DNA from: Streptomyces capillispiralis
Lineage (GTDB): Bacteria; Actinomycetota; Actinomycetes; Streptomycetales; Streptomycetaceae
Reading direction: 5' to 3'
Assembly: GCF_007829875.1 (NCBI RefSeq)
Contig: NZ_VIWV01000001.1
Span: 4,868,501 to 4,932,500 of the forward strand
Length of the DNA stretch: 64,000 nucleotides
Positions 1-7,806 of this stretch are shown piece after piece. The position numbers and the translations under genes are program-made. The notes under the pieces were generated by a model, which was not told the origin of the DNA, did not search any database, and saw nothing but the letters and a program-made list of their open reading frames with translations. Within the stretch, counting starts at the first letter, position 1. Each line of letters starts with the position of its first letter.

Positions 1-716
1 ATCAGCACGCCGAGTCCGCCGCCCCCGCCGAAGGTGGCCAGGGTCGCCGTGCCGACGTTCAGGACGAGCGCGGTGCGCACACCGGCGAGGATCAGGGGGA
101 CGGCCAGCGGCAGCTCCACCCGGGTCAGCACGCCCAGCGGGGACATGCCGATGCCGCGCGCCGCCTCCAGCAGCGTCGGGTCGTTGGCCCTGAGCCCGGC
201 GATGGTGTTGGCCAGCACCGGCAGGACGGCGTAGGCGATGATGCCGATCAGGGCGGCCCTGCGGCCGATGCCGAGCCAGATCACCAGCAGCGCCAGCAGA
301 CCGATCGCCGGGGTGGCCTGGCCCATGTTGGCGACGGCCATCGCGGCCGGGGTGGCCCGGCGGAACATGCCGCGGGTCAGCAGGATGCCCAGCGGGATCG
401 CGATGAGCAGCACGAAGAACGTCGAGATCGCCGTGAGCTGGATGTGCTGCCACAGCGCCTTGGACACCTGCCCGTCGGACAGCGCGTTGCGGGTCAGCGC
501 GTCGAGGTCGGCCTGCTCGAACCACAGCCAGGTCGCGAGCAGCACCGCGATCAGCACCACCGGCAGGAACGTCAGCTTCTGCCAGGTCACCCGGGGCCGC
601 GTCGGCGGCGGCGGGGGAGCGGTGTCCTCCCCGTCGGACTCGGCGCCCTCGTCGCGGAAGGCGAGCCCCTTCACCTCGTGCTCGCCCTCGGGCCGCCGTC
701 CGGACGCGGCCCTCAC
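1..716 (-). CDS. Osmoprotectant (glycine betaine/choline) ABC transporter permease, 3' end cut by window
   Basis: This is an inner-membrane permease of the OpuC/ProW type. The reading frame starts with GTG inside the stop region of the upstream ATPase gene (GTGA overlap) and runs off the left edge, so the C-terminus is missing. About 40 charged, Pro-rich residues precede a first membrane helix (VVLIAVLLATWLW) and more helices. The permease signature is visible as MGQATPAIGLLALLVIWLGIG, followed by EAARGIGMSPLGVLTRVELPLAVP, the EAA loop that contacts the ATPase. A second, unfused permease lies at the start of the operon, as in opuCB/opuCD systems. The substrate-binding protein is not in the window and probably lies just to the left. 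The betaine/choline substrate is a family inference. Confidence 0.85.
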   Translation of the reverse strand, partial: MRAASGRRPEGEHEVKGLAFRDEGAESDGEDTAPPPPPTRPRVTWQKLTFLPVVLIAVLLATWLWFEQADLDALTRNALSDGQVSKALWQHIQLTAISTFFVLLIAIPLGILLTRGMFRRATPAAMAVANMGQATPAIGLLALLVIWLGIGRRAALIGIIAYAVLPVLANTIAGLRANDPTLLEAARGIGMSPLGVLTRVELPLAVPLILAGVRTALVLNVGTATLATFGGGGGLGVL

Positions 717-2002
717 GCCTTCGCCTCCCCGCCGAAGCCGCCGAAGCCCTCCTGCTCGGCGTGCGTCTGCGCGGCCCGCTGCTCCTCCAGCTCGTGCTGC
801 GCCTCCCGCGCCTCCAGCCGGTCGGCCTCCAGCAGTTCGTGCACCGAGTTCATCAGCGTCTCCACGTCCACGACACCCTCGTACGCGCCGCGCCGCCCGG
901 TGACCGCGACCCGCCCGGTGTTGTCGGTGAGGACCGCCTCCAGCGCGTCCCGCAGGGTCGCGTCCCGGGTCACCGTGTCGTGGACCAGGGTGCCCGCGCG
1001 GGCCAGCGAGCCCTTGGCGCGCATCAGGTCGCCGCGCCGCAGCCACTTGTAGGGGCGGCCCTGCTTGTCCAGCAGCAGGATCTCGTTGGTGCCGCCGGAG
1101 CGGAGCCGGTTGAAGATGTGCTGGAGCGGGTCGTCGACGGTCACCGTCGGGTAGTCGGTGATCTCCACGTCCCGCACCCGGGTGAGGTTGAGCCGCTTCA
1201 GCGCCGCCCCGGCGCCCACGAAGCCCGAGACGAAGTCGTCGGCGGGGTTGGTGAGGATCGCCTCCGGGGTGTCGAACTGGGCGATGTGGGAGCGTTCGCG
1301 CAGCACCGCGATCCGGTCGCCGATCTTGATCGCCTCGTCGAAGTCGTGGGTGACGAAGACGATCGTCTTGTGCAGGTCGCGCTGGAGGCGGATCAGCTCG
1401 TCCTGGAGGTGGTCCCGGGTGATCGGGTCGACCGCGCCGAACGGCTCGTCCATCAGCAGCACCGGAGGGTCCGCCGCGAGCGCCCGCGCCACGCCCACCC
1501 GCTGCTGCTGGCCGCCGGACAGCTGACGCGGATAGCGGCCGTGGAACTCGCCCGGGTCCAGGCCGACCAGGTCCAGCATCTCCTCCACCCGGGCCCGCAC
1601 CCGGGCGGCCGGCCAGCGCAGCATCCTCGGCACCAGCGCGATGTTCTGCGCCACGGTCATGTGCGGGAACAGGCCGCTGGCCTGGATCGCGTAGCCGATC
1701 GTGCGGCGCAGCCGCACCGGGTCCATGTGGGTGACGTCCTCGCCGCCGATGCGGATCCGGCCGCCCGTCGGCTCGATCAGCCGGTTGATCATCTTCAGCG
1801 TGGTGGACTTCCCGCAGCCCGACGGGCCGACGAAGACCACCGTCTCGCCCGCCCGGATGTCCATGCTGACGTTGTCCACCGCGGGCAGCGTGCTGCCCGG
1901 ATACCGCTTGGTCAGGCCCTCCAGCTCGATGGTCGCCCCGACCGACCTGGGCGCCGCCCCGGGGGCCCGCGGTGCCTGTGGTGTCTGTGGTGTCTCAGCC
2001 AC
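713..2002 (-). CDS. Osmoprotectant ABC transporter ATP-binding protein with CBS domains (OpuCA-like)
   Basis: This ATPase, 429 aa, would energise uptake of quaternary amines through the two flanking permeases. Walker A is GPSGCGKST (about residues 59-67), the ABC signature LSGGQQQR is at about 161-168 and Walker B VLLMDEPFGAVD at about 181-192. After residue 280 comes a tandem CBS region (DVEITDYPTVTVDDPL... GRVAVTGRRG), which senses ionic strength or nucleotides in OpuA/OpuC proteins. The tail is Glu/Ala-rich and probably coiled. The GTG start overlaps the upstream permease by 8 bp and the stop overlaps the next permease by 4 bp, so the operon is translationally coupled. Confidence 0.93.
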   Translation of the reverse strand: MAETPQTPQAPRAPGAAPRSVGATIELEGLTKRYPGSTLPAVDNVSMDIRAGETVVFVGPSGCGKSTTLKMINRLIEPTGGRIRIGGEDVTHMDPVRLRRTIGYAIQASGLFPHMTVAQNIALVPRMLRWPAARVRARVEEMLDLVGLDPGEFHGRYPRQLSGGQQQRVGVARALAADPPVLLMDEPFGAVDPITRDHLQDELIRLQRDLHKTIVFVTHDFDEAIKIGDRIAVLRERSHIAQFDTPEAILTNPADDFVSGFVGAGAALKRLNLTRVRDVEITDYPTVTVDDPLQHIFNRLRSGGTNEILLLDKQGRPYKWLRRGDLMRAKGSLARAGTLVHDTVTRDATLRDALEAVLTDNTGRVAVTGRRGAYEGVVDVETLMNSVHELLEADRLEAREAQHELEEQRAAQTHAEQEGFGGFGGEAKA

Positions 2003-2642
2003 GGATCCCCCTGGGAATGGTCAGCCGCCCGATCAGGACGTACGCGGCGTCGAACAGCAGGGCCAGCACGATGATTCCGAGGGTGCCCGCGAGGACCTGG
2101 TTGAGCGCGTTCTTGCTGCCCAGCGAGGCGATCCCGCGGAAGATCAGGTTCCCGAGGCCGGGACCGGAGGCGAAGGCGGCGATGGCGGCGATGCCCATCA
2201 GCATCTGCGTGGAGACCCGGATGCCGGTCAGGATGGGCGGCCAGGCCAGGGGCAGCTCCACCCGCGCCAGCCGGGCCACGCGCGACATGCCGATGCCCTT
2301 GGCCGCGTCCACCAGCGACGGATCGACCCCGCGCAGCCCCACGATCGCGTTCCGCACGATCGGCAGCAGCCCGTACAGGGTCAGCGCGATCACCGTCGGC
2401 GGCACACCGAGCCCCACGACCGGGATCAGCAGACCGATCATGGCCAGCGCCGGGATGGTCAGCAGGGTCGCGGTGGCGGTGGTGGCGAGGTTGCCCGCCC
2501 ACTCGCTGCGGTAGGTGGCCACCCCGATCAGCACACCGAGCACGGTCGCCACCACCATGCACTGGAAGACGGCGCTGGCGTGCTGGAACGCGTCGGTGAG
2601 CAGCTGCTGATGGCGGTTGCCCAGGTACTCCCAGAAGTTCAC
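1995..2642 (-). CDS. Osmoprotectant ABC transporter permease (OpuCB-like)
   Basis: This 215-aa integral membrane permease is the first gene of the transporter operon. The sequence shows five or six hydrophobic segments and the EAA-type loop DAAKGIGMSRVARLARVELPLAWP, almost the same as in the second permease downstream. The motif IPALAMIGLLIPVVGLGVPP matches the conserved core of OpuCB/ProW. The GTG start lies 30 bp after the stop of the AsnC-type regulator gene, which is on the same strand, so that regulator may be cotranscribed or control the operon. This control is inference only. Confidence 0.9.
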   Translation of the reverse strand: MNFWEYLGNRHQQLLTDAFQHASAVFQCMVVATVLGVLIGVATYRSEWAGNLATTATATLLTIPALAMIGLLIPVVGLGVPPTVIALTLYGLLPIVRNAIVGLRGVDPSLVDAAKGIGMSRVARLARVELPLAWPPILTGIRVSTQMLMGIAAIAAFASGPGLGNLIFRGIASLGSKNALNQVLAGTLGIIVLALLFDAAYVLIGRLTIPRGIRG

Positions 2643-2672
2643 GTCCGCTCACCCCAGCTCGGCCAGGTCGGG

Positions 2673-3143
2673 TCACTCGCCGAGCGACGCCTGTTCCACC
2701 AGCGGGATGATCCGCAGCGGAACGGGGTTCTCCATGACGATCGCCGTGGAGGCCCGGACGATGCCATCAAAACCGACGACGCGGTCGATCACCCGCTGGA
2801 GATCGGCGTTGGAGCGCGCCACCAGCCGGCACAGCATGTCCCCGGTGCCGGTGGTGGTGTGCAGCTCCAGCACCTCCGGCACGGTCGCCAAGTGGGCCCG
2901 TACGTCGGCTCCTTGACCCTGCCGGATCTGCAGCGTGGCGAACGCCGTCACCGGGTATCCGAGGGCCGCCGGATCCACCTGGGGTCCGAATCCGCGGATG
3001 ACTCCGTTCGACTGAAGCCGGTCCAGCCGGGCCTGCACGGTCCCGCGCGCCACCCCGAGCCGCCGGGACATCTCCAGCACGCCGATCCTCGGCTCCCGCG
3101 CCAGCAGCAGGATGATCCGCCCGTCCAGATGATCGATCGCCAT
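2673..3143 (-). CDS. Lrp/AsnC family transcriptional regulator
   Basis: A 156-aa regulator. The N-terminal helix-turn-helix starts with the family opening LDGRIILLLAREPRIGVLEMSRRLGVARGTVQARLDRL, and an RAM/AsnC ligand domain follows (TGTGDMLCRLVARSNADLQRVIDRVVGFDGI). I chose the ATG at 3143 because GGGGAG lies 7 nt upstream; longer in-frame starts back to 3206 lack a ribosome site. It is divergent from hpd, an arrangement I recall as conserved in Streptomyces. It may therefore control tyrosine catabolism through the intergenic inverted repeats, and possibly also the transporter genes downstream. No ligand can be read from the sequence. Confidence 0.9.
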   Translation of the reverse strand: MAIDHLDGRIILLLAREPRIGVLEMSRRLGVARGTVQARLDRLQSNGVIRGFGPQVDPAALGYPVTAFATLQIRQGQGADVRAHLATVPEVLELHTTTGTGDMLCRLVARSNADLQRVIDRVVGFDGIVRASTAIVMENPVPLRIIPLVEQASLGE

Positions 3144-3241
3144 GTCCGTCTCCCCGGTGGTCATCCTGTACACACAGCCCGCCGATACGGGCGTACGACT
3201 ATGCATGTTGCCCAGTGATCGGGCGAACTATTGCGCACCTT

Positions 3242-3261
3242 GCAGGGTTGGCCCACCCTGC
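3242..3261. promoter_or_regulatory. Inverted repeat abutting the hpd start codon
   Basis: GCAGGGT and ACCCTGC are separated by 6 nt, and the repeat ends 4 nt before the hpd ATG. No ribosome site precedes hpd, so this sequence should overlap the promoter and start region of a short or absent leader. It is a candidate operator for the divergent AsnC-type regulator, or a hairpin at the 5' end of the message. The function is inferred. Confidence 0.4.
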
Positions 3262-3265
3262 CACT

Positions 3266-4414
3266 ATGACGCAGACCACACACCACACTCCCGCAGCGAC
3301 CGCCCGGCAGGCCGACCCCTTCCCGGTCAAGGGAATGGACGCGGTCGTCTTCGCCGTGGGCAACGCCAAGCAGGCGGCGCACTACTACTCCACCGCCTTC
3401 GGCATGAAGCTGGTCGCCTACTCCGGACCGGAGAACGGCAGCCGCGAGACCGCGAGCTACGTCCTGGAGAACGGCTCCGCCCGGTTCGTCCTCACCTCGG
3501 TGATCAAGCAGTCCACCGAGTGGGGCGCCTTCCTCGCCGAGCACGTGGCCGCGCACGGCGACGGCGTCGTCGACCTCGCCATCGAGGTGCCGGACGCGCG
3601 CGCCGCGTACGCCTACGCCGTCGAGCACGGCGCCCGCTCCGTCGCGGAGCCGTACGAGCTGAAGGACGAGCACGGCACCGTGGTCCTGGCCGCGATCGCC
3701 ACCTACGGCAAGACCCGCCACACCCTGGTCGAGCGCGGCGGCTACGACGGCCCCTACCTGCCCGGCTACGTCGCCGCCGACCCGATCGTGGAGCCGCCGG
3801 CCCAGCGCACCTTCCAGGCCATCGACCACTGCGTCGGCAACGTCGAGCTCGGCCGGATGAACGAGTGGGTCGCGTTCTACAACAAGGTCATGGGCTTCAC
3901 GAACATGAAGGAGTTCGTGGGCGACGACATCGCCACCGAGTACAGCGCGCTGATGTCGAAGGTGGTCGCGGACGGGACGCTGAAGGTCAAGTTCCCGATC
4001 AACGAGCCCGCCATCGCCAAGAAGAAGTCCCAGATCGACGAGTACCTGGAGTTCTACGGCGGCGCCGGCGTCCAGCACATCGCGCTGAACACCAACGACA
4101 TCGTGCAGACGGTCCGCCGGATGCGCGCCTCCGGCGTGCGCTTCCTGGACACCCCCGACTCCTACTACGACACGCTCGGTGAGTGGGCGGGCGAGACGCG
4201 GGTGCCGGTCGAGACGCTGCGCGAGCTGAAGATCCTCGTCGACCGCGACGAGGACGGCTACCTGCTGCAGATCTTCACCAAGCCGGTCCAGGACCGCCCG
4301 ACGGTCTTCTTCGAACTCATCGAGCGGCACGGCTCGATGGGCTTCGGCAAGGGCAACTTCAAGGCCCTCTTCGAGGCCATCGAGCGGGAGCAGGCCAAGC
4401 GCGGCAACCTGTAG
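3266..4414 (+). CDS. hpd: 4-hydroxyphenylpyruvate dioxygenase
   Basis: This is the Fe(II) enzyme that converts 4-hydroxyphenylpyruvate to homogentisate in tyrosine catabolism. The protein has 382 aa, the usual length in Streptomyces. It contains two VOC (bicupin) halves. The three iron ligands are visible as H188 (AIDHCVGN), H271 (VQHIALN) and E350 (FFELIER), one number off the known S. avermitilis residues 187, 270 and 349. I chose the ATG at 3266; the in-frame extension back to 3215 adds unconserved sequence. There is no clear ribosome site, so the gene may be leaderless. It is divergent from an AsnC-type regulator. Confidence 0.97.
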   Translation: MTQTTHHTPAATARQADPFPVKGMDAVVFAVGNAKQAAHYYSTAFGMKLVAYSGPENGSRETASYVLENGSARFVLTSVIKQSTEWGAFLAEHVAAHGDGVVDLAIEVPDARAAYAYAVEHGARSVAEPYELKDEHGTVVLAAIATYGKTRHTLVERGGYDGPYLPGYVAADPIVEPPAQRTFQAIDHCVGNVELGRMNEWVAFYNKVMGFTNMKEFVGDDIATEYSALMSKVVADGTLKVKFPINEPAIAKKKSQIDEYLEFYGGAGVQHIALNTNDIVQTVRRMRASGVRFLDTPDSYYDTLGEWAGETRVPVETLRELKILVDRDEDGYLLQIFTKPVQDRPTVFFELIERHGSMGFGKGNFKALFEAIEREQAKRGNL

Positions 4415-4435
4415 GCCCCGCGAGCGCGCCGGGCC

Positions 4436-6172
4436 TCAGGAGGACTCGGGCCCCGCCTGGACGGACGGTTCCCCCAGGCGGGCCAGTGCCGCCTTCGCCC
4501 GCGGCACCCGCAACGGCGAGAAGTACGGGTTGATCCGCAACGCCTCCCGCAGATGCCGCCGCGCCGCCCCGTACCGCTCCACCTCCCGCTCGATCATGCC
4601 CCGGTGGAACACGTACAGCGCGCTGCGCACCCCGCCGCCCCGCGTGCCCTCCGTCGCCCGCACCGCGAACGGCAGCGCCTCCTTCGACCGGCCCGCCCGG
4701 TGCAGCGCCCACCCCAGCGCGTCCGCCACCGCCGTCGACGGCTGCCGCTTCCACTCCGCCCGCAGCCGCCGCACCGCCGCCCGCGCGTCCCCGTGGTCCG
4801 CCTCGAACCGGCCGAGCACCAGTTCCTCGTCGGCCCCGTGCGCGGCGGCCAGCCGCACCCGCTCCCGCAGCAGGCCGTACTGCACCCCGGCCGCCTGCCG
4901 CAGCCCCAGCGACTCGTACAGCTCGCCCAGCTCCAGCGCGTACTCGGGCCGCGGCTGCTTGGCCAGCGCCACCCGGTAGGCGCTGAGCGCCTCCGTCATC
5001 CGGCCCAGGGACGCCAGCGCCCTGCCCTGGCCGGCCTGCGCCGCCCGCTGGTCGGGATCGATGCGCACCGCCTCCTGGAAGTGCCGCAGCGCGTCCTCGC
5101 GGTCGCCGCGCTCCCAGGCGAGCTGCCCGGCCCGCTCCAGGTACGCCGCCCGCTCGGCCGGCTCCCCGGCGGCCGCGGCCGCGTCGGCCAGCTTGGCCGC
5201 GGCGTCCTCCCGCCAGCCCCGGTCCCGGTAGACGGCCGCCGCACGCGCCATCACGGCCGGACCGTCGCGCAGCTCGGTCAGCCGCTCCAGCAGCTTCGCC
5301 GTCTCCTCGTCGTCACCGAGCCCCGCGGCCGCCTCGATCAGCGGCGGATACGTCGTCCACCGCTTCGGCTCCAGTTTCCGCGCCTGCTCGCCCCAGGCGC
5401 GCGCCTCGGCGAAGTCCCGGCGGGCGTTCGCCAGCACCGCCAGCCCGCGCAGCGCCGGGGCGTTGCCCTTCGGCCGCACCTTCAGCGAGGTGCGCAGCGC
5501 CTTCTCCGCGCGCGACCAGTACGCCGGGTCCGCCAGCCGCAGCCCCTGCTCCACCCGGGCCGAGCCGAGCACCGCCCAGGCGTGGGCGTCCCTCGGGTGC
5601 GTGCGCAGATGCCGCTCGCGCTCCTCGACCAGCGCCGCCAGGTCGGGCAGCGCGGCCGGCACCCCGCTGGTGACCGCCGCCAGCGCCCGCGCCCCGGGCT
5701 CCACCGCGGGCGGCCCCCCTCCGTCCCAGGGCAGCAGCGCCAGCCCCCCGCCCAGCACGGCACATCCGGCGACGGAGGCGAGCAGCGCCCGGCGCCTCCC
5801 CCGCTTCCGCGCCGCACCGGACTCCTGCCCGGTCTCCCGACCGGCCGGCTCCGGGGTCGCGGCAGGCTCCTCCTGGGGGCCACCGGGCTGCTCCGGGGTC
5901 CCACCGGGCTCCTGCTCGATCCCATCGGCCTGCTCCGGGGTCGCGGCCGGCTCCTCCTGGGGGCCACCGGCATGCTCAGGGGCCCCACCGGGCTCCTGCT
6001 CGATCCCATCGGCCTGCTCCGGGGTCGCGGCCGGCTCCTCCCGGGGGCCACCGGCATGCTCAGGGGCCCCACCGGGCTCCTGCTCGGTCCCATCGGCCTG
6101 CTCCGGGGTCGCACCCGGCTCCTCCCGGGTCTCACCGGGCCTCTCCCGGGGCTCACAAGGCTTGTCGTCCAT
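4436..6172 (-). CDS. TPR-repeat membrane-anchored protein with Pro/Glu repeat N-terminus
   Basis: A 578-aa protein of unknown function. Residues 17-100 are three 28-residue units of the type EEPAATPEQADGIEQEPGG, followed by a basic patch (RKRGRRR) and one membrane helix (ALLASVAGCAVLGGGLALL). The rest is alpha-helical TPR sequence (for example AWAVLGSARVEQGLRLADPAYWSRAE and ALRHFQEAVRIDPDQRAAQAGQGRALASLG), probably outside the membrane. The fold suggests a scaffold for protein contacts. The repeats are recent DNA duplications (see repeat entry). I chose the ATG that gives MDDKPCEP. The gene ends 21 bp from the convergent hpd stop. Confidence 0.8.
   Translation of the reverse strand: MDDKPCEPRERPGETREEPGATPEQADGTEQEPGGAPEHAGGPREEPAATPEQADGIEQEPGGAPEHAGGPQEEPAATPEQADGIEQEPGGTPEQPGGPQEEPAATPEPAGRETGQESGAARKRGRRRALLASVAGCAVLGGGLALLPWDGGGPPAVEPGARALAAVTSGVPAALPDLAALVEERERHLRTHPRDAHAWAVLGSARVEQGLRLADPAYWSRAEKALRTSLKVRPKGNAPALRGLAVLANARRDFAEARAWGEQARKLEPKRWTTYPPLIEAAAGLGDDEETAKLLERLTELRDGPAVMARAAAVYRDRGWREDAAAKLADAAAAAGEPAERAAYLERAGQLAWERGDREDALRHFQEAVRIDPDQRAAQAGQGRALASLGRMTEALSAYRVALAKQPRPEYALELGELYESLGLRQAAGVQYGLLRERVRLAAAHGADEELVLGRFEADHGDARAAVRRLRAEWKRQPSTAVADALGWALHRAGRSKEALPFAVRATEGTRGGGVRSALYVFHRGMIEREVERYGAARRHLREALRINPYFSPLRVPRAKAALARLGEPSVQAGPESS
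5873..6124. repeat. Three tandem 84-bp repeats inside the TPR gene
   Basis: Three consecutive 84-bp units lie at 6041-6124, 5957-6040 and 5873-5956, and a partial fourth follows. They are in frame and encode 28-residue Glu/Pro/Gly-rich modules. The high identity suggests recent unequal exchange and possible length variation between strains. Confidence 0.9.
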
Positions 6173-6281
6173 GGCGCACACTGTGCGTCACACCCCGTAT
6201 CCATACGATCATCACACCCCGGTGTGACGCGGCTGCCTACGTGGGGTTCACACCGATGGCCCCGGATGCCACGCTGTGATC

Positions 6282-7691
6282 ATGAGCCGTATCGAAGCGC
6301 GACGCGATGAAGACACGGTGGCGGCCGGCCCTCTCGTCGACCGGCTGCTCGGCGGCCTGCCCGCCGAGGCACTGATCACCGACCCCGACGTCACGGCCTC
6401 CTACGCCAACGACATGGCGAGCTTCTGCCCGGCCGGCGACCCCGCCGTGGTCGTCCTGCCGCGCACGGTCGAACAGGTCCAGCACGTCATGCGCACCGCC
6501 ACCGAGCTGGGCGTCCCCGTCGTCCCGCAGGGCGCCCGCACCGGCCTCTCCGGCGCCGCCAACGCCACCGACGGCTGCATCGTGCTCTCCCTGACCAAGA
6601 TGGACCGCATCCTGGAGATCGACCCGGTCGACCGGATCGCCGTCGTCGAACCCGGCGTCGTCAACGCCACCCTCTCGCGCGCCGTCGGCGACCACGGTCT
6701 GTACTACCCGCCGGACCCCTCCAGCTGGGAGATGTGCACCATCGGCGGCAACATCGGCACCGCGTCCGGCGGCCTGTGCTGCGTGAAGTACGGGGTGACG
6801 GCCGAGTACGTCCTCGGACTGGACGTCGTCCTCGCCGACGGCCGGCTGATGTCCACCGGCCGCCGCACCGCCAAGGGCGTCGCCGGATACGACCTGACCC
6901 GGCTGTTCGTCGGCTCCGAGGGCTCCCTCGGCATCGTCGTGCGGGCGGTCCTCGCCCTCAGGCCCAAACCGCCCGGGCACCTGGTGCTGGCCGCCGAGTT
7001 CCCCTCCGGCGCCGCCGCCTGCGACGCCGTCTGCCGCATCATGGCCGGCGGCCACGTCCCCTCACTCCTGGAACTCATGGACCGTACGACGGTCAAGGCC
7101 GTCAACGACATGGCCCACATGGGCCTGCCGGAGTCCACCGAGGCCCTGCTGCTCGCCGCCTTCGACACCACCGACCCGGCCGCCGACCTCGCCGCCGTCG
7201 GCGCGCTGTGCGAGGCCGCCGGCGCCACCCAGGTCGTGCCGGCCGAGGATGCCGCCGAGTCCGAACTGCTCCTCCAGGCGCGGCGGACGGCCCTGGTCGC
7301 GCTCGAAGCCGTCAAGGGCACCACGATGATCGACGACGTGTGCGTGCCCCGCTCACGGCTCGGCGAACTCATCGACGGCGTCGAGCGGATCGCCGAGAAG
7401 CACCGGCTCACCATCGGCGTCGTCGCCCACGCGGGCGACGGCAACACCCACCCGACGGTCTGCTTCGACGCGCGGGACTCCGAGGAGTCCCGGCGGGCGC
7501 GTGAGTCCTTCGACGAGATCATGGCGCTCGGCCTGGACCTCGGCGGCACCATCACCGGCGAGCACGGGGTCGGCGTGCTGAAGAAGGAGTGGCTGGCGCG
7601 CGAACTGGGCCCGGTCGGGCTCGAGATGCAGCGGGCCGTCAAACAGGTCTTCGACCCGCTGGGCATTCTCAACCCGGGCAAGCTCTTCTGA
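6282..7691 (+). CDS. FAD-linked oxidase, GlcD/D-lactate dehydrogenase type
   Basis: A 469-aa flavoprotein that should oxidise a 2-hydroxy acid such as glycolate or D-lactate. The N-terminal FAD-binding type 4 (VAO/PCMH) domain shows PQGARTGLSGAANATDG and SWEMCTIGGNIGTASGG. The C-terminal FAD-oxidase domain has the family markers VVAHAGDGNTHP, TGEHGVG and the ending KQVFDPLGILNPGKLF. No cysteine-rich Fe-S subunit (GlcF type) lies next to it. A GTG two codons upstream is an alternative start, and neither has a good ribosome site. The gene is divergent from the TPR gene, with about 110 bp between them. Confidence 0.9.
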   Translation: MSRIEARRDEDTVAAGPLVDRLLGGLPAEALITDPDVTASYANDMASFCPAGDPAVVVLPRTVEQVQHVMRTATELGVPVVPQGARTGLSGAANATDGCIVLSLTKMDRILEIDPVDRIAVVEPGVVNATLSRAVGDHGLYYPPDPSSWEMCTIGGNIGTASGGLCCVKYGVTAEYVLGLDVVLADGRLMSTGRRTAKGVAGYDLTRLFVGSEGSLGIVVRAVLALRPKPPGHLVLAAEFPSGAAACDAVCRIMAGGHVPSLLELMDRTTVKAVNDMAHMGLPESTEALLLAAFDTTDPAADLAAVGALCEAAGATQVVPAEDAAESELLLQARRTALVALEAVKGTTMIDDVCVPRSRLGELIDGVERIAEKHRLTIGVVAHAGDGNTHPTVCFDARDSEESRRARESFDEIMALGLDLGGTITGEHGVGVLKKEWLARELGPVGLEMQRAVKQVFDPLGILNPGKLF

Positions 7692-7806
7692 ACGAGAAGG
7701 TGCCCGAAAGGAGTGGGGTCCGGCCGGACGGGCGGTCAGGCCCCCGCTCGTCTGATAGATGTGGAGCCCCCCGACCCACCCCTCGAGCAGATACGGGACG
7801 ACGGAC

